Source: Aristaeella lactis (lineage in GTDB: Bacteria; Bacillota; Clostridia; Christensenellales; Aristaeellaceae). From it: a stretch of 64,000 bases of DNA. The stretch covers positions 372,001-436,000 of the forward strand of contig NZ_CP069421.1 of the NCBI RefSeq assembly GCF_018118585.1, in the 5' to 3' direction. A program made the translations under genes and the position numbers. The notes under the pieces are model-generated. The model was not told where the DNA came from, searched no databases, and saw nothing but the letters and a program-made list of their open reading frames with translations. This document shows, one piece after another, positions 41,095 through 48,634 of the stretch (positions within the stretch are counted from its first letter, which is position 1; each line of letters starts with the position of its first letter).

Positions 41095-41712
41095 ATGAAT
41101 AATACGACAGTTGATATTATTATCAATCTCCTGATATTTGTGATCACGGTGGTGCTGATATTCCGGTTTTTCCGGAAGGAAGGGAAATGGGCACCGGAAC
41201 AGGCGCGGTTTGTGTTCCGGTTCTACACCACCCAGAGCAACGTCCTGTGTGCCATATCCGCTTTGCTGATGGCGGTGTTTACCCTGGCGGGAAATGTGCC
41301 GGAATGGGTATGGCTGCTGAAGTATATCGGGACGGTGGCTGTGACTGTGACCATGCTGACGGTGTTCTTTTTCCTGGCACCGAGTATTGCCAGCATAGGG
41401 AAGAACTGGGTGGAGATCCTGCTGACCGGGTCGGACATCTTTATGCACCTGCTGACGCCGCTGATGGCGCTGGTATCCTTCTGCGTGTTTGAGAGGCGGG
41501 GAATGACATTCCCGCAGTGCCTGCTGGGCGTGCTGCCGGTGGTGCTGTACGGGCCGCTGTATCTGTATAAGATCCTGTACGCGCCGGAAGAAAAACGGTG
41601 GGACGACTTTTACGGGTTTAATCGAAACGGGAAATGGAAGATCGCGTTTTGTGCGATGCTTCTTGGCACACTGGCAATATGCGTAGGAATTATGTTGGTG
41701 CAGAATGTATGA
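41095..41712 (+). CDS. Pr6Pr-like six-helix membrane protein
   Basis: 205 residues from ATG 41095; AAAGGGG lies upstream. Six hydrophobic helices. VFRFYTTQSNVLCAISALLM is the F-x-x-Q-S-N motif of the Pr6Pr/FAR-17a-related family; HLLTPLMALVSFCVFER and VVLYGPLYLYKILYAPEE continue the pattern. Bacterial function is unknown. A -10-like TATAAT (41067-41072) directly follows the inverted repeat at 40989-41061. Confidence 0.72.
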   Translation: MNNTTVDIIINLLIFVITVVLIFRFFRKEGKWAPEQARFVFRFYTTQSNVLCAISALLMAVFTLAGNVPEWVWLLKYIGTVAVTVTMLTVFFFLAPSIASIGKNWVEILLTGSDIFMHLLTPLMALVSFCVFERRGMTFPQCLLGVLPVVLYGPLYLYKILYAPEEKRWDDFYGFNRNGKWKIAFCAMLLGTLAICVGIMLVQNV

Positions 41713-41716
41713 TATA

Positions 41717-41744
41717 GAGAGTCATCCGAAAGGATGACTCTCTT
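41717..41744 (+). terminator. Terminator of the Pr6Pr-like gene
   Basis: GAGAGTCATCC and GGATGACTCTC pair perfectly around GAAA, followed by TTACTG. Confidence 0.7.
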
Positions 41745-42126
41745 ACTGAAAACTGAAGACTTAAAACTTTGCGATCGCTGTTACCAAAATGCCATTGGCA
41801 TTTTGACAGCTGTAGCATGGCAGTCGTTACCCAAATCATAGATTTGGACAACTGCTCAATAACTGAATAATGGTGGATGGCTAGGCCATCCTTTGAATAA
41901 ATGTCCGCTTCGGCGGGGGAGATCTCTCCGCGCGCTACGCTTGGTCGAGATGACATCAAGAGCGGAGATGATTGGTTCCCATGTTTATAGAAACATTCTG
42001 AAACCGTGGGAGATTCTTCACTGCGTTCAGAATGACACCGAAGTGTGTGCCTGCGGTCAATGATAAATGCGAAAAGTGGATAAAAGTGAAGAGTGATCAG
42101 TGATGAGTTTCCAGTGAAGAGTTTTC
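41744..42126. repeat. Mixed repeats between two genes
   Basis: No gene is supported in 41713-42218. 41744-41770 is an ACTGAAA heptamer tract. 41785-41805 is CAAAATGCC-ATT-GGCATTTTG and 41831-41847 is CCAAATC-ATA-GATTTGG, each preceded by CTGTTAC or TCGTTAC. 41930-41955 is a GATCTC...GAGATGACA palindrome. 42011-42037 is AGATTCTTCACTGCGTTCAG then AATGACA. 42083-42126 is a GTGAAGA heptamer tract. Confidence 0.7.
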
Positions 42127-42218
42127 TCCCGCTGCCATCCTGCCGTCGGCACCGGGACAAAAAATGCACATTGGTTCGTTATATTGGTATATCAAGTCCT
42201 AAGGAGGTAACAGGAACG

Positions 42219-43253
42219 ATGACCAAACGAAACCACGGAAAAGTGATGATGCGGCTGATGGGTGCCCTGCTGGCCGCTGTGCTTATGACCGGACCGGCAT
42301 TCGCGGAAGGGAACAACGAGTTGTTCACGCAGTTTGACGGGATCAGATGGGAATTCTGCAGCGGCGCGGGCGGATGGGCCACGGAGCTGGAGATCCTGCC
42401 GGACGGAACATTCAGCGGAGACTACCACGACAGTGAAATGGGCGAGACCGCGGAGGAATATCCGGACGGAAGCCTGTACCTTTGCACCTTCAGCGGAAAG
42501 CTTTCCCTGGTGGAACAGGTGGATGAAAAGACCTGGAAGATCCGGGTGGACGAACTGAAACAGGAACAGACGATCGGAGAGGAAAGCATCGAGGACGGCG
42601 TCCGGTATGTGTACACGGAACCCTACGGCATCACCCAGGGAGAAGAGTATATGCTGTATAAGCCGGGAACATCCCTGGAACTGTTCACGGACGGCATGAA
42701 GTTCTGGGCCCATACTTTTGATGTGGCGGACACCGTGCCGACGGAACTGCAGAACTGGTTCTTCTATGACGAGCAGAACGACTGCGGCTTTGTGGGATTC
42801 CAGATGGGATCGAACCTGTCCTACGGCAATCCGTGGGAGAATGTGACCGCGGACCGGCTGCAGGAAGAAACCGGACTGGCCTTCACCCTGCCGGAAGGCG
42901 CGGAAAAGGTGGCTTACCGCTGGTACGGCGCGGAGATGCTGGCGGAGATCCAGTTCAGCTGGAAAGGCGCGGAATACTGCTTCCGGACCCAGCCCATGCA
43001 GCTGAAGAGCGGTGAGCTGATGGACATCTCCGGGATGTACTTTGACTGGAAAAATGAGGAACAGACCCGGGTGCACCTGTGCTCCGGCAGCGTTGCCAAG
43101 GCTGAAAGCGGAACCGGCGACAAGGTGGAACGCTGCCTGTGGTATGACGAAACAGCAGAGATCATGTACTCCCTGTCTGTGGTCGGGGCTGACCTGAACG
43201 GCCTGGACCTGGCTGCCCTTGCGGAACAGATCTGCGCTCCTACCGTGGGATAA
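42219..43253 (+). CDS. Secreted protein of unknown function
   Basis: 344 residues from ATG 42219 with AAGGAGG upstream. Signal peptide KVMMRLMGALLAAVLMTGPA (cleavage near AFA-EG). The mature part begins with a lipocalin-like stretch: FDGIRWEFCSGAGGWATELE followed by LPDGTFSGDYHDSE, as seen in several secreted Clostridia proteins. The rest is acidic and has no named domain. It ends in a clear terminator. Confidence 0.75.
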   Translation: MTKRNHGKVMMRLMGALLAAVLMTGPAFAEGNNELFTQFDGIRWEFCSGAGGWATELEILPDGTFSGDYHDSEMGETAEEYPDGSLYLCTFSGKLSLVEQVDEKTWKIRVDELKQEQTIGEESIEDGVRYVYTEPYGITQGEEYMLYKPGTSLELFTDGMKFWAHTFDVADTVPTELQNWFFYDEQNDCGFVGFQMGSNLSYGNPWENVTADRLQEETGLAFTLPEGAEKVAYRWYGAEMLAEIQFSWKGAEYCFRTQPMQLKSGELMDISGMYFDWKNEEQTRVHLCSGSVAKAESGTGDKVERCLWYDETAEIMYSLSVVGADLNGLDLAALAEQICAPTVG

Positions 43254-43267
43254 TGGCATTGTTTATT

Positions 43268-43298
43268 AGATCCCGGCAAAAGCCGGGATCTTCTTTTA
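43268..43298 (+). terminator. Terminator of the 42219 gene
   Basis: AGATCCCGGC and GCCGGGATCT pair perfectly around AAAA, followed by TCTTTTATG. Confidence 0.85.
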
Positions 43299-43358
43299 TG
43301 CTTGTCAGGGGATCGGTTATCTGGGATAATATAACAACAAAGACCAAAGGAGTAAGCT

Positions 43359-44561
43359 ATGAGCAATGTAAAGGAACGGTTCCTGAGATATGTACAGGTG
43401 GAGACCACCTCCTGTGAGGCAAACGAGTGCTGTCCGTCCACCCCGGGCCAGAAGGTGCTGGGGGAGATGCTGGTCAGTGAAATGCAGGCCATGGGCATGA
43501 AGGATGCCTTCATGGATGAGCACGGATACGTGTATGGATGGATCCCGGCGAAGGGCGCGGAAGGCGCACCGGCCATCGGCCTGATCGCCCATATGGATAC
43601 CTCGGACGCGGTGCCAGGGAAAACAGTGCCGCAGGTGATCCCATCCTATGACGGCGGCGTGATCCGCCTGAAGAACGGGGTGGAAATCAGCGGATTCAGC
43701 TTCCTGCCGGGACTGAAGGGACAGGAGCTGATCGTGACATCCGGCGACTCGGTGCTGGGCGCGGATGACAAGGCCGGGGTGGCGGAGATCATGACCCTGT
43801 GCGAAAGGATGACGGCGCCGGACGCACCGAATCACGGGAAGATCTGCGTGGCGTTTACGCCGGATGAGGAGATCGGCCGCGGAGCGGACCTGTTTGACGT
43901 GAAGGGCTTCGGGGCGGACTTCGGCTATACAGTGGACGGCGGTGCCCTGGGAGAACTGGAATATGAATGCTTCAACGCCGCTTCCTGCATTGTGCGGGTG
44001 AAGGGCGTGAATATTCATCCCGGCAGCGCGAAGAACCAGATGATCAACGCGTCGCTGGTGGCCATGGAGTTTGCCGGAATGCTGCCGCCCTGGGAACGGC
44101 CGGAGCATACGGAAAAGTATGAGGGATTCTATCACCTGACAGGGATGTCCGGAAACGAGGAAGCCGCGGAGCTGCGGTACATCCTGCGTGACCACGACCT
44201 GGGCAAGCTGGAAGAGAAGAAAGCCATGATGACCACCGTATGCGAGACGCTGAACAAGTGCTACGGGGAAGGCACGGTGGCTGTTGAACTGAAGGACTCC
44301 TACCGGAACATGAAGGAGATCGTGGAACAGCATCCGGAGATCCTGGAAAGGGCAAAGAAGGCCTTTGAGGAGAACGGAGTGGAACCGATCATCAAACCGA
44401 TCCGCGGCGGAACAGACGGCGCACAGCTGTCCTACAAGGGACTGCCGTGTCCCAACCTGTCCACGGGAGGATACAACTTCCACGGGAGGAAGGAACTGAT
44501 ACCAGTGGAAGCGATGGAGAGGATGACCGACGTGCTGGTTGCGCTTGTCAGCGCAAAATAA
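43359..44561 (+). CDS. pepT: Peptidase T (tripeptide aminopeptidase)
   Basis: 400 residues; AAAGGAG precedes ATG 43359. M20 metal ligands are all visible: GLIAHMDTSD (His78, Asp80), LGADDKAGVAE (Asp136), TPDEEIG (Glu170/171), YTVDGG (Asp193) and the final His in GGYNFHGRKELIP. Length and motifs match PepT, which releases the first residue of tripeptides in the cytoplasm. With the M3 peptidase it supports peptide use. It stands alone. Confidence 0.95.
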   Translation: MSNVKERFLRYVQVETTSCEANECCPSTPGQKVLGEMLVSEMQAMGMKDAFMDEHGYVYGWIPAKGAEGAPAIGLIAHMDTSDAVPGKTVPQVIPSYDGGVIRLKNGVEISGFSFLPGLKGQELIVTSGDSVLGADDKAGVAEIMTLCERMTAPDAPNHGKICVAFTPDEEIGRGADLFDVKGFGADFGYTVDGGALGELEYECFNAASCIVRVKGVNIHPGSAKNQMINASLVAMEFAGMLPPWERPEHTEKYEGFYHLTGMSGNEEAAELRYILRDHDLGKLEEKKAMMTTVCETLNKCYGEGTVAVELKDSYRNMKEIVEQHPEILERAKKAFEENGVEPIIKPIRGGTDGAQLSYKGLPCPNLSTGGYNFHGRKELIPVEAMERMTDVLVALVSAK

Positions 44562-44579
44562 TGCGTCTGCAAGCAGACG

Positions 44580-44655
44580 CTACTGAAAACTGAAAAATGA
44601 AAACTTAAAACTTAAAAATGATGGAGAAAACAGTGCTTTCGGGCACTGTTTTTTC
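44580..44655 (+). repeat. ACTGAAA heptanucleotide tract and terminator hairpin
   Basis: Units ACTGAAA, ACTGAAA, AATGAAA, ACTTAAA, ACTTAAA (44580-44622) lead into ATGGAG and the hairpin AAAACAGTGC / GCACTGTTTT (44627-44655). The hairpin probably ends the pepT transcript. Confidence 0.75.
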
Positions 44656-44674
44656 TGAATTAAAGCGCCTGCGG

Positions 44675-44786
44675 CGTAGTAAGGGATTCCTCGACTCACT
44701 TCGTGCCCGGGGCTGCCGCCCGTTCTCCACTGAAATAGAGCCACTGGCTCTATTTCCGGGCGTTCCGAACCCCGGAATGACATTTT
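44675..44786. repeat. 112-bp palindromic repeat, copy 2
   Basis: Identical by eye to 23451-23562, including the central GAAATAGAGCC-ACT-GGCTCTATTTC hairpin. Confidence 0.85.
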
Positions 44787-44804
44787 TTACGGGAAATGGT
44801 GGAG

Positions 44805-44833
44805 AAAACAGTGTCTGATGACACTGTTTTTTT
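44805..44833 (+). terminator. Terminator-type hairpin
   Basis: AAAACAGTGTC and GACACTGTTTT pair perfectly around TGAT, followed by TTTT. No gene precedes it directly; it appears as part of the repeat module. Confidence 0.6.
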
Positions 44834-44867
44834 GAATTGAAACCGCTGCGACGGGTGTTTTTTTAGA

Positions 44868-44974
44868 ATTTACACGGTTGTTACATTGTATTGATGACAA
44901 TGATACAAGAGATGCTGTATTGTAATAGACGGACAATGAAACCATTGGACTGAGAAAGGCCGAGAGGAAATCGA
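44868..44974 (+). promoter_or_regulatory. Shared promoter/operator module, copy 1
   Basis: TTTACACGG precedes the inverted repeat TTGTTACATTGT-N7-ACAATGATACAA (44878-44908). Then come CTGTATTGTAATAGA and GACAATGAAACCA up to the ribosome binding site. The same block precedes the genes at 45698, 52449 and 56058. Confidence 0.7.
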
Positions 44975-45544
44975 ATGGACACGAAAGAGAAGGCAATTGA
45001 TTCTAAGTGGTACAAGCAGGATGGATCAGAAATAAAAAGGGTTATTAAAATTCTGCTGATCATTCTGGCTATTGCAGCAGGCATAATATGGTACAGCACA
45101 TTGATGACGCTGCCCGGGGAAGTGAAACTAAACAGCAGTATGAGCATTGAGACTGCTGATGAACTGGTGCAGAAAGCCGGATATATCCCCAAGGATGAGA
45201 TCAAAAGCACGGAAGATTGTCGTTATCGGTTTTATGAAAGCAGTGAACTTTTCGGTATAAAAACCCTGGGTAGCGAAGTTTGCGCTGTAGAAACCCCTGC
45301 GGAAGCTGTATATTTTACACATTATTTTGCTGATGAAAATGAGCAGAATAACGCTGAAAACCCGGGTTCAATCTTTTTTACCGTAAAGGGAGAAATGACC
45401 CGTAGATTTGGGAAGAAGCCCACCGAGGCAAAAACACCAAAGGGGAGAACTGTGTGGTACTGGATCGTGAATAAAAAGGAACAAGCAGCAGTGATGTATG
45501 TGGAAGACGGTATGTTTGAACTGAGATATACTTATGAAGAGTAG
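44975..45544 (+). CDS. Single-pass membrane protein, six-member paralog family (A)
   Basis: 189 residues; GAGAGGAAA precedes ATG 44975. A short cytoplasmic part (WYKQDGSEIKRV), one helix (IKILLIILAIAAGIIWYS), and an external domain with LPGEVKLNSSMSIETADELV, QKAGYIPKDEIKS, YESSELFG, THYFADENEQNNAENPG and a terminal WYWIVNKK...FELRYTYEE. Closest relative here is 56058-56633. Others are 46949, 52449, 53096 and 56866. Function unknown; membrane anchoring and a shared operator suggest a coregulated envelope family. Confidence 0.78.
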   Translation: MDTKEKAIDSKWYKQDGSEIKRVIKILLIILAIAAGIIWYSTLMTLPGEVKLNSSMSIETADELVQKAGYIPKDEIKSTEDCRYRFYESSELFGIKTLGSEVCAVETPAEAVYFTHYFADENEQNNAENPGSIFFTVKGEMTRRFGKKPTEAKTPKGRTVWYWIVNKKEQAAVMYVEDGMFELRYTYEE

Positions 45545-45563
45545 AAGATGAATAATGATTGAG

Positions 45564-45593
45564 AAAACAGTGCCTTCGGGCACTGTTTTTTTA
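45564..45593 (+). terminator. Terminator of paralog A
   Basis: AAAACAGTGCC and GGCACTGTTTT pair perfectly around TTCG, followed by a T-run, 20 bases after the stop. Confidence 0.85.
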
Positions 45594-45598
45594 CAGAA

Positions 45599-45690
45599 TT
45601 TACAGGATTGTTACATTGAGGAGATGACACTGAAACAAGGAATATAGTATTGTATACGAGGACAATGAAACCACTGGGCTGAGACAGGAG
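45599..45690 (+). promoter_or_regulatory. Shared promoter/operator module, copy 2
   Basis: Matches copy 1: TTTACAGGATTGTTACATTG, then GATGACACTGAAACAAGG, AATATAGTATTGTATACGAG and GACAATGAAACCACTGGGCT. The inverted repeat is imperfect here. Confidence 0.65.
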
Positions 45691-45697
45691 AATGAAG

Positions 45698-46930
45698 ATG
45701 AAAAAGAAGATCTGGTTACTGCTGGTTCTGGTACTTGTGCTTGCATGTGCGGCTGGTTATTTCATTTTCAAAAAGCCGGCAGATGTGCGAATCGATGAGG
45801 AACATTTTCCGGACAGCGCATTCCGGGAAGCCGTGACGGCATTTGACCTGGACCAGGATGGAAAGCTCAGTGGGGAAGAAATAAAGAAGATAGAGTATCT
45901 TAATATAGCAAAGAAAGGTATAGCAAGCCTTCAGGGCGTGGAATACCTGACTGAAGTGAAAAACATTTATGCCGATGATAATGAGCTCACTGAAGTGGAT
46001 ATCAGCCATAACAAAAAGCTGGATCGCATTTTTTTGAGTCATAATCGTTTGGAAAAGCTGGATGTGAGCAACAATGCGGAATTGGTAAATCTTACCTGCC
46101 CAAATAACAGGCTGACGGAACTGGATGTAAGCAAAAACGCGAAACTCCAGATCCTGCAGTGCGGCATTAACGGGTTGACTGAACTGAACGTCAGGGACAA
46201 CACGGAACTGGAGGAGCTGGAATGCTACGAGAATCATCTGACGGAAATAGATGTGAGACTGAACGCAAAGCTTAGATGGCTTGAATGCTGGGGCAACCAA
46301 CTGACCGAGCTGGACATAAGCAGAAACGCCGAGCTTACCTCCCTATGGTGCTACGATAATCAGATTGAAGAAATAGATTTCAGCCGGAACTTAAAAATGA
46401 TTCAGGTGAGTGTTTCCGGATGCAAGATAAAGGATCTTGATCTCAGACGTTATCCTGATCTGTGGGGATTTGTCTGCGAAGGGTGCGGGCTGACAGAACT
46501 GGACGTCAGCAAAAACCCGAAACTGTATCAGCTGTGCTGCAACGGTAACGAGCTGACAGACCTGAACCTGAGCAACAATCCCAAGCTGGAAGTGCTGGAA
46601 TGTTCAAATAACCAGCTGCCCCAGCTGGATCTGAGCAATAATCCCCTTGTGAAACGCCTGGAGTGTGACGGTAACAAGCTGACGAAGCTTGATATCAGCT
46701 GCTGTCCGAAACTTGTTGAAAGAGTAAACGGAGCCATAGCGGAAGAGAAAGACGGAAGCATCGAGTGGAACCTTCCTAAGGATTCAACCCGATACGTATA
46801 TGACAGGTTCGTGATGCGAATTGACAAAGATGTGGAAGTAATCAAAGAGGCTGGCTCCGAGCAGGGAACAACAGGAAGAGTGACACATTTTATAGTGTTT
46901 GTTGGACGGGAAGAACGCGCAGCAGTATGA
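45698..46930 (+). CDS. Membrane-anchored leucine-rich repeat protein with an EF-hand-like loop
   Basis: 410 residues from ATG 45698, with AGGAG 7 bases upstream. An N-terminal helix (IWLLLVLVLVLACAAGYFIF) anchors it. FDLDQDGKLSGEEI is an EF-hand-type D-x-D-x-D-G calcium loop. About twelve repeats of about 21 residues follow, for example LTELDVSKNAKLQILQCGIN and LTDLNLSNNPKLEVLECSNN. These resemble internalin-like repeats on gut Firmicutes surface proteins and likely bind other molecules. It shares its promoter module with the paralog family, and paralog B follows by 18 bases. Confidence 0.9.
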   Translation: MKKKIWLLLVLVLVLACAAGYFIFKKPADVRIDEEHFPDSAFREAVTAFDLDQDGKLSGEEIKKIEYLNIAKKGIASLQGVEYLTEVKNIYADDNELTEVDISHNKKLDRIFLSHNRLEKLDVSNNAELVNLTCPNNRLTELDVSKNAKLQILQCGINGLTELNVRDNTELEELECYENHLTEIDVRLNAKLRWLECWGNQLTELDISRNAELTSLWCYDNQIEEIDFSRNLKMIQVSVSGCKIKDLDLRRYPDLWGFVCEGCGLTELDVSKNPKLYQLCCNGNELTDLNLSNNPKLEVLECSNNQLPQLDLSNNPLVKRLECDGNKLTKLDISCCPKLVERVNGAIAEEKDGSIEWNLPKDSTRYVYDRFVMRIDKDVEVIKEAGSEQGTTGRVTHFIVFVGREERAAV

Positions 46931-46948
46931 CGAAGGGATAGAAGAAAG

Positions 46949-47539
46949 ATGATCAACTACAATGACGACAAGCGTATTGCTGAAAAGTTTTACAGCAATG
47001 ACGGATCAGAAAAGAAAAGGGTTATCAGGATCGTATTGATTATCATGCTGGTCGCCGCTGCTCTATGGGGATTCGGCTTGTGGAGGGAGAACCAGCGTGT
47101 GCCTGCCCTGCCCGGGGAAGTGATCCTGAAGGGTGATATGGACATTGCCGCAGCGGATGAACTGCTGCAGGAAGCCGGATATATTCCAGAGGATGAAGTA
47201 AAAACAAATGATCGATATTATAAACTGTATTATAAAAGCAGTGAGGTTTTCGGTTATACAACGGTACGCAGTGCACTGGCTGTCGATAAAACCGGTTCGC
47301 AAGGCATGTATTTTATTCACTGCTTTGAGGATGACAGTGAAGAGAATAACGCGGACAATCCAGGGGAAAAATTTAAAGCTATCTATACAATACTGACCAA
47401 ACAAATCGATGAATACCCAAAAATGGTTAGTTCGTCGGATAAGGCATGGACCTGGAGCCTGAACAGAAAAACAAAGGTACATATGCTATATACAAGTGAC
47501 GGCGTGTTTGTGGTGGAATACCATTATTCAAACAAATGA
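46949..47539 (+). CDS. Single-pass membrane protein, paralog family (B)
   Basis: 196 residues, 18 bases after the leucine-rich repeat gene and likely in its operon. N-terminal MINYNDDKRIAEKFYSNDGS, one helix (VIRIVLIIMLVAAALWGFGL), then LPGEVILKGDMDIAAADELL, QEAGYIPEDEVKTND, YYKSSEVFGYTT, FIHCFEDDSEENNADNPG and WTWSLNRKTKVHMLY. It belongs to the subgroup starting MI-N/K-YN with 52449 and 53096. Function unknown. Confidence 0.78.
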   Translation: MINYNDDKRIAEKFYSNDGSEKKRVIRIVLIIMLVAAALWGFGLWRENQRVPALPGEVILKGDMDIAAADELLQEAGYIPEDEVKTNDRYYKLYYKSSEVFGYTTVRSALAVDKTGSQGMYFIHCFEDDSEENNADNPGEKFKAIYTILTKQIDEYPKMVSSSDKAWTWSLNRKTKVHMLYTSDGVFVVEYHYSNK

Positions 47540-47556
47540 ATCACAAGAAGACGGAT

Positions 47557-47585
47557 CAGATCTCTCGACTAAGCTCGAGATGACA
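47557..47585. repeat. Minimal GATGACA palindrome
   Basis: GATCTCTCGA and TCGAGATGACA with a 6-base centre; the shortest, almost perfectly paired form of the family. Confidence 0.7.
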
Positions 47586-47618
47586 AATAAAACATAATTA
47601 TGCCAGCGGAGGAAACCG

Positions 47619-48191
47619 ATGAAAATCTGTAAGAACTGCGGAACAGAGATCAGGGACGAAGACAGAATCTGCTACAGGTGCGGGACAGAGTATGTTGAAG
47701 AGGAAAGCGTGACGGAGGAGAAAATCGATACAGCTGACCCCAAAGCATACAAACTGAAATGGCATATATTATTCATCGCCATCCTTATGATTGCGGGAGC
47801 GGCCCGGGTTTTCTTTTCGGTGCAGGCAATCACAGGGTGGAATCTGTATATCTATAACGGAGTAGACATTACGGTTCTTGTAAATATGTTCTATCCGGGC
47901 ATAAAGGAGCTGAATATTGTTTATGGTGTGATGGGCCTGCTTACAGCGATACTGATGTATTGTGTCGGTTTCTGGCTGATAAAATTCAGGAGAAAAGCCC
48001 TCAAATGGATGGGCATTATGTTCCTTGGATGGATTGCGGTGCGTGTGTTATATATCGGAGCTGTATCGCTTGTTTCAAAAAGAAACAGTTTTGAGAATTC
48101 AACAATAATCAGTACGATTGTGGGATATATGATCCTGGGGGTCATCAACTGGGTATACTACTCCAGAAGAAAAGAATTGTTTGTTAAATGA
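47619..48191 (+). CDS. Zinc-ribbon membrane protein of unknown function
   Basis: 190 residues; GGAGGAAA precedes ATG 47619. The N-terminal zinc ribbon is CKNCGTEIRDEDRICYRCGT. An acidic linker leads to four transmembrane helices (WHILFIAILMIAGAARVFF, VYGVMGLLTAILMYCVGFW, WMGIMFLGWIAVRVLY, IVGYMILGVINWVYY). The zinc ribbon plus membrane layout resembles 15091-15867 and the rhomboid protein. No function assigned. Confidence 0.75.
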   Translation: MKICKNCGTEIRDEDRICYRCGTEYVEEESVTEEKIDTADPKAYKLKWHILFIAILMIAGAARVFFSVQAITGWNLYIYNGVDITVLVNMFYPGIKELNIVYGVMGLLTAILMYCVGFWLIKFRRKALKWMGIMFLGWIAVRVLYIGAVSLVSKRNSFENSTIISTIVGYMILGVINWVYYSRRKELFVK

Positions 48192-48214
48192 AGGGGAAAT
48201 GGTGAGGCAGGAGG

Positions 48215-48420
48215 TAACCCTAAAGGGTTAATGAAATATTGTCTTCGACAATGTGAAATATCGGCCGTGATTCGGCCGATGTGATCCTTCGACTGCGCTC
48301 CCTTCGTACCGCTTGCTCAGGATGACACTTTATGCGGAAGCCCAATGTGAAATATTCGCAACTGCGAATGTGTAAGTTACTGTCGCTTTGCGACGGGATA
48401 TTTGCTAAAGCAAATATGTT
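48215..48420. repeat. Hairpin array with TGTGAAATA linkers, copy 2
   Basis: Hairpins TAACCC-TAAA-GGGTTA, TTGTC-TTC-GACAA, TCGGCCG-TGATT-CGGCCGA, then an inserted GATCCTTCG...CAGGATGACA palindrome (48283-48327). After that come ATTCGCA-AC-TGCGAAT, GTCGC-TTT-GCGAC and ATATTTGC-TAAA-GCAAATAT. Linkers are ATGAAATA, TGTGAAATA and GTGTAAGTTACT. No gene lies in 48192-48634. Confidence 0.85.
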
Positions 48421-48444
48421 TACGCTGCGCTAGGCCTAAATAAT

Positions 48445-48605
48445 CAGTGAAAAGTTCCCAGTGAAGAGTGAAAAGTGAAAAGTTGGCCATGGGCCGCCGG
48501 AACCAAAAGCATAGATTGATCGTCATATCAACAGAGGAACAAATAAGGATGATTGTTTTGCCAGGGATGACAAAGTGAAGAGTGAAGAGTTTAGAGTGAA
48601 AAGTT
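48445..48605 (+). repeat. Two GTGAAGA heptanucleotide tracts
   Basis: 48445-48487 and 48571-48605 hold imperfect 7-base units (GTGAAGA, GTGAAAA, TTTAGAG). Non-repeat text about 80 bases long lies between them. Confidence 0.65.
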
Positions 48606-48634
48606 GCCACGGCGACAGGTGGAGGTAACAAGTG

